Positions 42,338 through 52,946 of a stretch of DNA of 64,000 bases are shown one piece after another (position 1 is the stretch's first letter; each line of letters starts with the position of its first letter). The notes under the pieces were generated by a model. It ran no database searches and was not told the DNA's origin. It saw nothing but the letters and a program-made list of their open reading frames with translations. This stretch comes from Prauserella endophytica (GTDB taxonomy: Bacteria; Actinomycetota; Actinomycetes; Mycobacteriales; Pseudonocardiaceae): the NCBI RefSeq assembly GCF_005146945.1, contig NZ_SWMS01000011.1, forward strand, positions 1 through 64,000. The letters run 5' to 3'. The translations under genes were made by a program, and so were the position numbers.

Positions 42338-44308
42338 GTGACACGCACGGAAACCGGCCTCACCGGCACGCTGCTCGATCGGCGGTACCGCGTCGACGGG
42401 CTGCTGGCCAGAGGCGGCATGTCCTCGGTCTACCGGGGTGTCGACACGCGACTGGACCGCCCGGTCGCGATCAAGAGCATGGACTCCCGGTTCGCCGACG
42501 ACCGCACGTTCGTGGACCGGTTCGAGCGTGAGGCCCGCTCGGCCGCGCGGCTGCACCACCCGCACGTGGTCGCCGTGCACGACCAGGGCTTCGACACCTC
42601 CGCGGGACCGGAGGACCGGCGCGCGTTCCTGGTGATGGAGCTCGTCGACGGCGGCACGCTGCGTGACCTGCTCGACCAGCGCGGCGCGCTCGACCTCCCG
42701 CTGGCCCTCACGATCGCCGAGCACGTCCTCTCGGCGCTCGCCGCCGCGCACGCGGCCGGGCTGGTGCACCGCGACGTCAAGCCGGAGAACGTGCTCATCG
42801 GCAAGGGCGGCAACGCGGGCGGGGTCGTGAAGGTCGGCGACTTCGGCCTGGTGCGCGCGGTCGCCAGCGCGGGCACCACCAGCACGAGCGTCATCCTCGG
42901 CACGGTCGCCTACCTCTCCCCCGAACAGGTCACCGACGGGTCGGCGAGCGAGCGCGGTGACGTCTACTCGGCCGGGATCCTGCTGTACGAGATGCTCACC
43001 GGCCGCGTGCCCTACACCGCGGACACAGCGCTGTCCGTCGCCTACCGGCACGTCAACGACGACGTGCCCGCGCCGAGCCTGGCAAGGGCAGACCTGCCAC
43101 CCGCGCTCGACGACCTCGTCCTGCGGGCCACGCGCCGTGACCCCGAGGCCCGTCCGCAGGACGCGGGTGTGTTCCTCGCCGAGCTGACCGAGGTCCGCAA
43201 CCAGCTGGGAATCCCCGTCGTGCCCGTCGTGGTGCCGTCCTCCCCACGCGAGCAGGAGCAGGTGCCGGACGCGGAGAAGACGCTGCCGGCGTTCCAGGCC
43301 GTGACCGTCCAGACACCGGCGGGCGGCGGCCCGCGCGGCACACAGGCGCTGCCCCGCATGGCTCATCAGGCCGACACGCAGCAGCCGCTGCCACCGTCAC
43401 CGGGCGCGCGGGAGGACGGCCCGCCGAGGCGCCGCGGCCTGTGGGTGACGCTGTGGGTGCTGGTGGGCCTGCTCGTCGCGGGCGGCATCGGCGCGGGCGT
43501 CTGGTGGTTCACCGGTGGCCGCTACGTGGACGTGCCCAAGGTCGCGGGCATGGACAGGGCCAGTGCCGAACAGGTGCTCCGCCAGGCCGAGCTCACGCCG
43601 CGGTTCACCGAGGAACGGCACAACACCGTGCCGAGTGGCACCGTGATCCGCAGCGACCCGGAGCAGGGCTCGCGGGCGCTGCTCGGCGACGAGGTGACCG
43701 TGGTGCTCTCGCTCGGCAGGCCCGTGGTGCCGGACATCCCGCCAGGCTCGTCGGTGCAGCAGGCCGAGCAGGCGATCAAGGCGGTCCAGCTGGAGCCGAA
43801 ACGCGACCAGGCCGCCGACCAGTACAGCGCCGAGGTGCCGGAGGGCGCGGTGGTGGCGGTGTCGCCACAGCCCGGCAGCCAGGCCAACATCGGCGACGCC
43901 GTGACGATCGTGGTGTCGAAGGGACCGCCGCCGACCCCGGTGCCGTCGGTGGCTGGCATGAGCAGGGACCAGGCGTTCCAGACGCTCACCGCGGCCGGGT
44001 TCCAGCCCTACGACGCGGGCGAGGAGTTCTCCGGCGACGTGCCCGCGGGCCACGTGATCCGCACCGAGCCGGCGGGCGGCGCGACGATCGAGGCGGGCAA
44101 CCGCGTGGGCGTGTACGTCTCCAACGCCGTCGAGGTGCCGTCGGTGCTCGGCCGCTCCGGCGAGGAGGCCGTGCAGATCCTGTCCCAGTCCGGGCTCTCG
44201 GCGAGCGACGGGGGCCGGGGAGGCTTCAGCTTCGTCATCGGGCAGGATCCCGCTCCGGGAACCCTCGTGCCGAAGGGCACCACGATCAACCTCACCATCG
44301 TGCCGTGA
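42338..44308 (+). CDS. pknL: Ser/Thr protein kinase PknL with PASTA repeats
   Basis: A 656-aa receptor-type kinase. The kinase domain (about 15-280) has the Gly loop LLARGGMSSVY, lysine in VAIKSMD, catalytic loop HRDVKPENVL and KVGDFGLVRA. A Pro-rich juxtamembrane region is followed by one membrane span (about 367-392) and four PASTA modules (about 395-460, 461-528, 529-596 and 597-656) that bind wall fragments. M. tuberculosis PknL lacks PASTA modules, so this is the fuller form. The GTG start lies eight bases after TAGGAT, close to leaderless spacing. Confidence 0.93.
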   Translation: MTRTETGLTGTLLDRRYRVDGLLARGGMSSVYRGVDTRLDRPVAIKSMDSRFADDRTFVDRFEREARSAARLHHPHVVAVHDQGFDTSAGPEDRRAFLVMELVDGGTLRDLLDQRGALDLPLALTIAEHVLSALAAAHAAGLVHRDVKPENVLIGKGGNAGGVVKVGDFGLVRAVASAGTTSTSVILGTVAYLSPEQVTDGSASERGDVYSAGILLYEMLTGRVPYTADTALSVAYRHVNDDVPAPSLARADLPPALDDLVLRATRRDPEARPQDAGVFLAELTEVRNQLGIPVVPVVVPSSPREQEQVPDAEKTLPAFQAVTVQTPAGGGPRGTQALPRMAHQADTQQPLPPSPGAREDGPPRRRGLWVTLWVLVGLLVAGGIGAGVWWFTGGRYVDVPKVAGMDRASAEQVLRQAELTPRFTEERHNTVPSGTVIRSDPEQGSRALLGDEVTVVLSLGRPVVPDIPPGSSVQQAEQAIKAVQLEPKRDQAADQYSAEVPEGAVVAVSPQPGSQANIGDAVTIVVSKGPPPTPVPSVAGMSRDQAFQTLTAAGFQPYDAGEEFSGDVPAGHVIRTEPAGGATIEAGNRVGVYVSNAVEVPSVLGRSGEEAVQILSQSGLSASDGGRGGFSFVIGQDPAPGTLVPKGTTINLTIVP

Positions 44309-44637
44309 TACCCGATCTGAAATATGTGTGAAAATTCGCGTTCGGGCGCAACGCACGTGCGCACCCGGATACTGGAACCTGTTGTCCCGCTTGAATGATC
44401 GTGCCCCCCCGAAGGTTTGTATTCGTTGCCGTAATGGCTGGAAATCACGTCGGCCCCTCGACATCGGGGGGAAATTCGCCGTAGATTCTGTGACCGTTGC
44501 GGGGTGCGCGCGACGCCAGGCGACGTCACCGAAGGGTTAGCGGGTCGGTAACACTTCGACCACGCCCACGACATGTACGACTGGTGAACTACTCAACGGC
44601 AACCGACAAGCGATCTACTCGCGGGGAGAGACCGCCG
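44309..44637 (+). promoter_or_regulatory. 329-bp gap with a candidate promoter of the WS/DGAT gene
   Basis: No gene is visible. TCGACA (44458-44463), 18 bp, TAGATT (44482-44487) form a plausible promoter with a leader of about 145 nt. A short CCCC-N8-GGGG stem (around 44454-44470) overlaps it. The gap is slightly AT-richer than its neighbours. Confidence 0.4.
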
Positions 44638-45957
44638 ATGCCAGTGGACCGGCTCAGCGCACTCGATGTCGCCTTCCTCTGCCTGGAAGGTGAGAACACG
44701 CCCATGCACATGGGCGCGGTAGCGACTTTCCGACCACGACGGGAGCTCGACCCGGAGAAGATCGTCGCCCTGCTGGCCGAACGGGCGGCTGGGATACCCA
44801 GGCTGCGCAGGCGGGTCCGCTCCGGCCTGCCCCTGCTCGGCGGCGCCCAGTGGGAGGACGACCCACGTTTCGACGCGGTGAACCACATCGGTGTCAGCAA
44901 GCTCTGCGACCTCTACGAGCCGGACCCGCTCGCCGAGTTCGCCTCGCACTGGATGGCCGAACCGCTCGACCTCGACGCTCCATTGTGGAATCTTCAACTG
45001 GTGACCGGGCTGCCGGACGGCGAGTTCGCGTTGCTCGTGAAGTTCCACCACGCGCTGACGGACGGCGCGGGCGCTGTCGAACTCGCCTTCGGGCTGCTCG
45101 ACGAGGTGTCCGTGCCCGCGCAGCGCGACCACCGGCGGCGCGCTCCCGAGCCGAGGTCGCCGCTGCGGGAGCTGCGTGACGGGGCCACCGCGGCGATCAG
45201 CCAGGCGAAGGCGTCGGCGGGCATCGCGAGCGCGGTGCTGCGCGCGGCCCGCCCGTACCCGATCTCGCCCACGGCGACCATGAACGCCGCGACCCGCCGC
45301 ATCGGGCTGGTGCGCATCGACCTCGCCGACATCCGGGTGATCCGCAAGGCGCACGGGGGCACCAACAACGACGTCGTGCTGGCGGTGCTGGCCGGCGCGC
45401 TGCGCGACTGGATGATCAACCGTGGGCAGCGCGCCGACGCCCGCTCCCTGCGTGCGCTGATCCCGGTGAGCCTGCGCGGGCGGGAGGCCGAGCACGCGGG
45501 CGGCAACGTCCTCTCCGGTTACCTGTGCGACCTGCCGGTCGAGCTGGACGACCCGGTCGACCGGCTGCGGGCGGTCCGGGCGGCGATGGAGCGCAACAAG
45601 CAGGCCGGGCCCGCGCGCGGGGCCGGTGCGATCCCGATCCTCGCGAGCCAGGTGCCCTCCGGGGTGCACCGCATCGCGACGAAGATGGCGGGCCGGGCCG
45701 CGCCCCTGCTGTTCGACACCGTCGTCACCAACGTGCCGCTGCCCGGAATCCCCATGTCACTGAACGGAGCCCGGCTGCGGGAGGTCTACCCCTTCGTCCC
45801 GCTCGCCCCGCACCAGTCGGTGGGCATCGCATTGAGCACCTACCGCAACTCGCTCCACATCGGACTCCAGGCCAACGGGCAGGCGGTGCCCGACGTCGGC
45901 TCGCTCGCCGACGCCGTCACCAAGTCACTGGCCGGCCTGTACCAGCGCAGTCTCTGA
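44638..45957 (+). CDS. Wax ester synthase/diacylglycerol acyltransferase
   Basis: A 439-aa WS/DGAT enzyme that moves acyl groups from acyl-CoA to long-chain alcohols or diacylglycerol, making storage wax or triacylglycerol. The active-site motif HHxxxDG reads FHHALTDGAG (near residues 136-145). The N-terminal RLSALDVAFLCLE and the C-terminal NVPLPGIPMSLNGARL are family signatures. The ATG has GGGAGAG upstream. It converges on aroG with six bases between stops. Actinomycetes carry several paralogues, so its specific contribution is unclear. Confidence 0.92.
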   Translation: MPVDRLSALDVAFLCLEGENTPMHMGAVATFRPRRELDPEKIVALLAERAAGIPRLRRRVRSGLPLLGGAQWEDDPRFDAVNHIGVSKLCDLYEPDPLAEFASHWMAEPLDLDAPLWNLQLVTGLPDGEFALLVKFHHALTDGAGAVELAFGLLDEVSVPAQRDHRRRAPEPRSPLRELRDGATAAISQAKASAGIASAVLRAARPYPISPTATMNAATRRIGLVRIDLADIRVIRKAHGGTNNDVVLAVLAGALRDWMINRGQRADARSLRALIPVSLRGREAEHAGGNVLSGYLCDLPVELDDPVDRLRAVRAAMERNKQAGPARGAGAIPILASQVPSGVHRIATKMAGRAAPLLFDTVVTNVPLPGIPMSLNGARLREVYPFVPLAPHQSVGIALSTYRNSLHIGLQANGQAVPDVGSLADAVTKSLAGLYQRSL

Positions 45958-45963
45958 GCCCGC

Positions 45964-48475
<2,512 letters not shown>

Positions 48476-48590
48476 GATGTCCTCCTCACCCGTTGTGGAT
48501 CGCTCGACGCTACGGACGGCGAGCACGGCACGGCATCGCACGCGTGTACCAAAACGGGCTGTGCGGGCATGGTCCGTTCGTGCCACCCGC

Positions 48591-50213
48591 TCACACCAGG
48601 TGGTGCTGCACCACGTAGGTCGTCGCGGCGGCGCGGGACGACACGCCCAGCTTCGCGAAGGCGTTCTGCAGGTGCCGCCGCACCGTGTGCTCGCTGATCA
48701 CCAGCTCCCCCGCGATCTCGCGGTTGGAGCGGCCAGCCGCGACCAGTGCGAGCACCTGCAGCTCACGGCCGGTCAGCTCGCAGGCCGCCGGAGCGGGTTC
48801 CCTCAGCCCCGCGACGCCGGGGGCGGCCCCGAGCTGGAGCAGTGTGCGCCGCGCGGCGTCCAGTTCGAACCGCGCGGTGTCGTCGTCGCCGAGCCCGCGG
48901 AAGGCCAGGCCGAGCAGGATGTGCGAACGGGCGCCCTCGTAGGGCGCGTCGACCTCGGCCCAGAGCCGGCACGCCGCGCGCAGCGACCCGACCGCTGCCA
49001 CCGGATCGCCGTCCGCGAGCCGGAGGGCTCCCTCGGCGTGTGCCGACAGCGCGCGCAGCAACGACGCGTCGTGAACGGCGGCCAGACCGGCCAGCGCGTT
49101 CCCGGCCGTGCCCGCCGAGGCCGTGTCGCCCGCCGCGAGCATGATCTCGACCCGCGCCGCGAGCGTGAGGGCCCGCTGCCGAGGCGGCAGCGTCCCGTCG
49201 GCGGCGTGCCGGATCGCGGCCACCGCCGCGGCGGTGCGGCCCTGCGCGAGCCGCAGCAGCGCGAGCCCCGGCTGCGGCGGGTAGCCCCGCTCGCTCGCCT
49301 CGCCGTAGCGCTGCTCGGCCAGCTGCAGCTCGCCACGCAGCCGGTGCAGCTCGGCCTGCTGGTAGAGGGCGAGGCCGAGCGCGGGCTGGCCAGGCGGGTC
49401 GGCGAGACGCAGGCACGCGCGCTCGATCTCGGCGAGCGCCTCGGCCCACGCGCCCCGCAGGCGCAGAACCTCGGTGCGGTGCACGAGACACTGCCCGCGG
49501 AACGGCACCAGGCCGGGCTGCGCGGCGCACCACGCGCTGAGCGCCGCCGTCCACTCCTGCGCCCTGCGCAGGTCGGCGACCTCCTGGCAGACCTCGATGA
49601 CACTGCAATAGATCATCCCGGCCGGTATCGCGGACAGCTCGCCCGCGGTGACCTCCGCCATCACCTCGTCGAGCAGCGAGAGCCCGGCGACGGCGTCCCC
49701 CATGCCGATCATGGCGCGGCCCTGGCCGTGCCGGGCCATCGCCACCAGGTCGGCGTCGCCGAACCGGGCTCCGATCTCGACGGCGGCGGTGAACAGGTCG
49801 TACGCCGTGAGAAAGTCCTCGCCCTGTGCGGACCTGATCCCGGTCGCGGTGAGCAGGTAACCCCGCGTGACGCAGTCGAGGTCGCCGTCGTCGACGATCC
49901 GCTGCGCCCGCGCGAACCACCCGCCGCTGCGGGCCAGCTCACCGCGCAGCAGCAGTCGCAGCGCGAGCCAGAACGCGCTCCACGCCGCCCGCTCCGCGTC
50001 GCCGAGGCGCAGGTACTCGTGGAACGCCCGCTCGCCCGCCCGGTAGCTCTCGGCGTCGTGGCCGAGCAGGAACGCGGCGGCCGCAAGGCGCGCCAGGTCC
50101 TCGGGTTCGAGGGGCTCCTCCGCATCGGCGGTCGACAGCCGCGTGAAGGCGTCCCGCCAGTCGTGCCGCTCGAAGCACTGCCGGGCGCGTCCGAGTTCCG
50201 TGGCCGTCGCCAT
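48591..50213 (-). CDS. LuxR-type regulator with TPR-like repeats
   Basis: A 540-aa regulator without an obvious ATPase domain. Residues about 10-460 are Ala/Leu/Arg-rich helical hairpins resembling TPR units, and the C-terminus carries the GerE/LuxR helix-turn-helix (ELTGRELQVLALVAAGRSNREIA in parts, then EHTVRRHLQNAFAKLGV). It may control the adjacent monooxygenase. The ATG at 50213 has GGGAGG, which also forms one arm of a 10-bp stem. Confidence 0.85.
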   Translation of the reverse strand: MATATELGRARQCFERHDWRDAFTRLSTADAEEPLEPEDLARLAAAAFLLGHDAESYRAGERAFHEYLRLGDAERAAWSAFWLALRLLLRGELARSGGWFARAQRIVDDGDLDCVTRGYLLTATGIRSAQGEDFLTAYDLFTAAVEIGARFGDADLVAMARHGQGRAMIGMGDAVAGLSLLDEVMAEVTAGELSAIPAGMIYCSVIEVCQEVADLRRAQEWTAALSAWCAAQPGLVPFRGQCLVHRTEVLRLRGAWAEALAEIERACLRLADPPGQPALGLALYQQAELHRLRGELQLAEQRYGEASERGYPPQPGLALLRLAQGRTAAAVAAIRHAADGTLPPRQRALTLAARVEIMLAAGDTASAGTAGNALAGLAAVHDASLLRALSAHAEGALRLADGDPVAAVGSLRAACRLWAEVDAPYEGARSHILLGLAFRGLGDDDTARFELDAARRTLLQLGAAPGVAGLREPAPAACELTGRELQVLALVAAGRSNREIAGELVISEHTVRRHLQNAFAKLGVSSRAAATTYVVQHHLV

Positions 50214-50218
50214 TGGGG

Positions 50219-50252
50219 CCTCCCGCCGTCTATTGGACCTCACGGCGGGAGG
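50219..50252 (-). promoter_or_regulatory. Hairpin holding the ribosome site of the LuxR-type gene
   Basis: CCTCCCGCCG (50219-50228) and CGGCGGGAGG (50243-50252) form a perfect 10-bp stem with a 14-base loop. On the minus strand its 3' arm is the GGGAGG ribosome site of the regulator. It also lies 21 nt after the S1 protease stop and could terminate that transcript. Confidence 0.6.
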
Positions 50253-50273
50253 CTTGGGAAGGCACCGGCCCTG

Positions 50274-51212
50274 CTACGCGACCTGCGCTGTTTCGTAGAG
50301 CGACTGTGCGTCGCTGCCGAAGTACGGGCCGAACATGTAGCCGGGCAGGAACGTGTAGCCGAAGCTGTTCACGGAGGCCTGCACGCCGAGCCCGGTCGCC
50401 TCGTCGAAGCCGAGGAACCACGGACCGCCGCTGGAGCCGCCCGTCATGTCGCAGCGCATTCCGTAGTCCTCGCTGAAGAACGGATCGGTGAACGTCGCGC
50501 CGCTGCAGTAGGTCAGCGACTCGCCGTCGTAGGGCTCGGCCGCCGGGTAGCCGAAGGAGTACATGTCCTGGCCGCGCTCGGTGTTGAACGCGACGCCCTG
50601 CGCCCCCACCACGTCGGTGAGGTGGTTGCCGTCGAGGGGTTCGACGACAGCGGCGCCCACGTCGTAGTTGATGTCCTCGCCGGCCTCCCACTGCGGCGTG
50701 GTCAGCGTCTGGCTCGCGGCCCACTCACCGAAGGGCGCGTTGCCGTTGTCGTAGCCCGGCACGAAGATCCAGTTGGTGTGCCAGGTGCCCTCGTACTTCA
50801 CGCAGTGGCCCGCCGTCAGCACGACGCTGCGGTTGGCGCTCGTGACGGCGTTCCCGCTGCACGACGCGGGTGAGCCGTTGAAGTCGAAGAAGACCCGGCC
50901 CGCGGTCTCGGTGACCTCGCCGCCACCGGTCCACGGCTCGCCGGTGCTGTTCGCGGCCTGCGGGCGGATCACCGTCGGCGCGCCGCGCGCGACGTCGGCG
51001 ACCGCCGAGACCGTCTTGTCGAGCAGGTCGTCCATGGGAATCGCCGCCCGCATGCGGTCGGCGGTCCAGTGTTCGGTGGCCTCGCTCGCGGTGCCGTCGA
51101 GCGCGTGTACCGCCACATCCGTCTGCTGCGCTGCGGCCGGGGTGGCGAAGGCCGCCACCGCCACCGCGCTCGCGGCCACCACCATCGCCGACCGCGCCAG
51201 CCCTCGCCTCAT
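50274..51212 (-). CDS. Secreted trypsin-like (S1/V8-type) serine protease
   Basis: A 312-aa exported protease. The signal peptide runs to about AAA-QQ near residue 29, a pro-region of about 80 residues follows, and the catalytic triad is His in TAGHC, Asp in YDVGAAVV and Ser in TGGSSGGPW. The sequence resembles the glutamyl endopeptidase-like group with two disulfide pairs. The ATG at 51212 follows GGGAGG at five bases; an ATG five codons upstream lacks such a site. Confidence 0.9.
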   Translation of the reverse strand: MRRGLARSAMVVAASAVAVAAFATPAAAQQTDVAVHALDGTASEATEHWTADRMRAAIPMDDLLDKTVSAVADVARGAPTVIRPQAANSTGEPWTGGGEVTETAGRVFFDFNGSPASCSGNAVTSANRSVVLTAGHCVKYEGTWHTNWIFVPGYDNGNAPFGEWAASQTLTTPQWEAGEDINYDVGAAVVEPLDGNHLTDVVGAQGVAFNTERGQDMYSFGYPAAEPYDGESLTYCSGATFTDPFFSEDYGMRCDMTGGSSGGPWFLGFDEATGLGVQASVNSFGYTFLPGYMFGPYFGSDAQSLYETAQVA

Positions 51213-51371
51213 GACGCCCTCCCACATCCTCCGTCATCACGGATCGTGAATTGGCAACCACAGCTGCGTAGGCCAGGTTCGCCCGAGCGGGCCTAGGTGT
51301 GTACCGCCGCTTGGCCCAATCCGGAGAGGTCTGGTGAAGGGTGACGCAACGGCGTGCTGCGCGGTGCCCAG

Positions 51372-51428
51372 CTGCAGTGAAGGCCACCTTGCCTGCGTTG
51401 AACGCAGGCAAGGTGGCCTTCACTGCAG
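51372..51428. repeat. GAAGGCCACCTT-family palindrome, copy 5 (perfect)
   Basis: Two 28-base arms are exactly complementary around a single central G at 51400, so all 57 bases form one uninterrupted hairpin. The arm contains GTGAAGGCCACCTTGCCTG and ends GCGTT. It lies nine bases after the gltD stop on the minus strand and upstream of the S1 protease, and can be taken as the family consensus. Confidence 0.92.
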
Positions 51429-51437
51429 TCGGCCGGG

Positions 51438-52946
51438 TCAGACCACCGCGAGTGGCAGTGCTGTCGGGTGGACGGGGCTCGGGAGGTCCGAGGCGCCCGT
51501 GAGGTAGGTGTCCACCGCGTTGGCCACGGACCGGCCCTCCGCGATCGCCCACACCACGAGCGAGGCGCCGCGGTGGGCGTCACCGCACACGAACACGCCC
51601 GGCGCCTCGGTCTGCCAGTCGGAGCCGCACGAGAGCGTGCCGCGCCTGGTCAGCTTCAGGCCGAGGTCGTCAATCAGCCGCATGTGCTCGACGCCCTCGA
51701 ACCCGATCGCGAAGAGCACGAGATCGGCAGGCAGCTCCTCGACCTCCTCGGACGTGGGCACCACCTCGCGGCGCCCGGTCTCCGGGTCCTTCTCCACGCG
51801 CACCTTGTGCAGCTCGATGGCCCGCACGTTGCCGTCCTCGTCGCCGACGAACCGCTTCACCGCCACGGCGAAGCGCCGTTCGCCCGTCTCCTCGTGCACC
51901 GGGTAGGTGCGCAGGATGTACGGCCAAGTCGGCCACGGCGAGCGGTCGTCGTCGCGTGTGGACGGTGGCTGCGGGTACTGGTCGAGCTGTGTCACCGAGA
52001 GCGCGCCCTGGCGGATCGCGGTGCCGTAGCTGTCGGCGCCCGTGTCGCCACCGCCGATGATCACGACGTGCTTGCCGGCCGCCTCGATGGCGGGCGGGCC
52101 GTCGCCCTCACACTGCCGGTTGGCGGGCACCAGGTGCTCCATCGCCAGGTGGATGCCCTTGAGATCCCTCCCCGGCGTGGTCGTGTCGTCCCGGCCCCGG
52201 AGCGCGCCGACCGCGAGCACCACCGCGTCGTAGCGCTCCCGCAGCTCCTCGACGGTGAGGTCGACCCCGACCTCGCAGCCGGTGACGAACGTGGTGCCCT
52301 CCTTCCGCAGCTGCGCGAGCCTGCGGTCGAGGACCTTCTTCTCCATCTTGAACTCGGGGATGCCGTAGCGGAGCAGGCCGCCGAGCCGGTCGTCGCGCTC
52401 GAACACGGTCACCTCGTGCCCGGCGCGGGTGAGCTGCTGCGCCGCCGCCAGCCCGGCCGGGCCGGACCCGACGACCGCCACCCGCTGCCCGGTCGAGACC
52501 GTCGCCTGCTGCGGCTGCACGTAGCCGGATTCCCACGCCTGCGCCGAAATCGTCTCCTCGACGCGCTTGATCGCCACCGGGCCACCGGACGCGGGCGAGA
52601 TCGACAGCACGCAGCCCGCCTCGCACGGCGCGGGGCACAGCTTCCCGGTGAACTCCGGGAAGTTGTTGGTGGCGTGCAGCCGCTCGCTGGCCTCCGCCCA
52701 GTCGCCCCGGCGCACAAGGTCGTTCCACTCGGGGATGAGGTTGCCGAGCGGGCAGCCCGCGCTGCCGGAGTGGCAGAACGGGATGCCGCAGTCCATGCAG
52801 CGGCTGGCCTGCGTGCGCACGGCGCGGTTGCGTTCCTCCTGGCCGAGGTCGGCGTAGACCTCCTGCCAGTCGTGGACTCGCTCGTCCTTCGGCCGCTTCG
52901 GCGGCTCGGCGCGCTCGTACTTCAGAAAGCCCGTCGGGTCAGCCAC
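51438..52946 (-). CDS. gltD: Glutamate synthase small subunit
   Basis: A 502-aa FAD/NADPH reductase that feeds electrons to GltB. N-terminal cluster cysteines include C50, C53, C58 and C65 ([14 protein letters not shown]). FAD binding is at [13 protein letters not shown] and NADPH binding at [11 protein letters not shown]. The GTG at 52946 begins [10 protein letters not shown], the usual GltD N-terminus, and has GGAGG upstream; the gltB stop overlaps it by eight bases. A perfect palindrome ends the operon. Confidence 0.95.
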   Translation of the reverse strand: MADPTGFLKYERAEPPKRPKDERVHDWQEVYADLGQEERNRAVRTQASRCMDCGIPFCHSGSAGCPLGNLIPEWNDLVRRGDWAEASERLHATNNFPEFTGKLCPAPCEAGCVLSISPASGGPVAIKRVEETISAQAWESGYVQPQQATVSTGQRVAVVGSGPAGLAAAQQLTRAGHEVTVFERDDRLGGLLRYGIPEFKMEKKVLDRRLAQLRKEGTTFVTGCEVGVDLTVEELRERYDAVVLAVGALRGRDDTTTPGRDLKGIHLAMEHLVPANRQCEGDGPPAIEAAGKHVVIIGGGDTGADSYGTAIRQGALSVTQLDQYPQPPSTRDDDRSPWPTWPYILRTYPVHEETGERRFAVAVKRFVGDEDGNVRAIELHKVRVEKDPETGRREVVPTSEEVEELPADLVLFAIGFEGVEHMRLIDDLGLKLTRRGTLSCGSDWQTEAPGVFVCGDAHRGASLVVWAIAEGRSVANAVDTYLTGASDLPSPVHPTALPLAVV

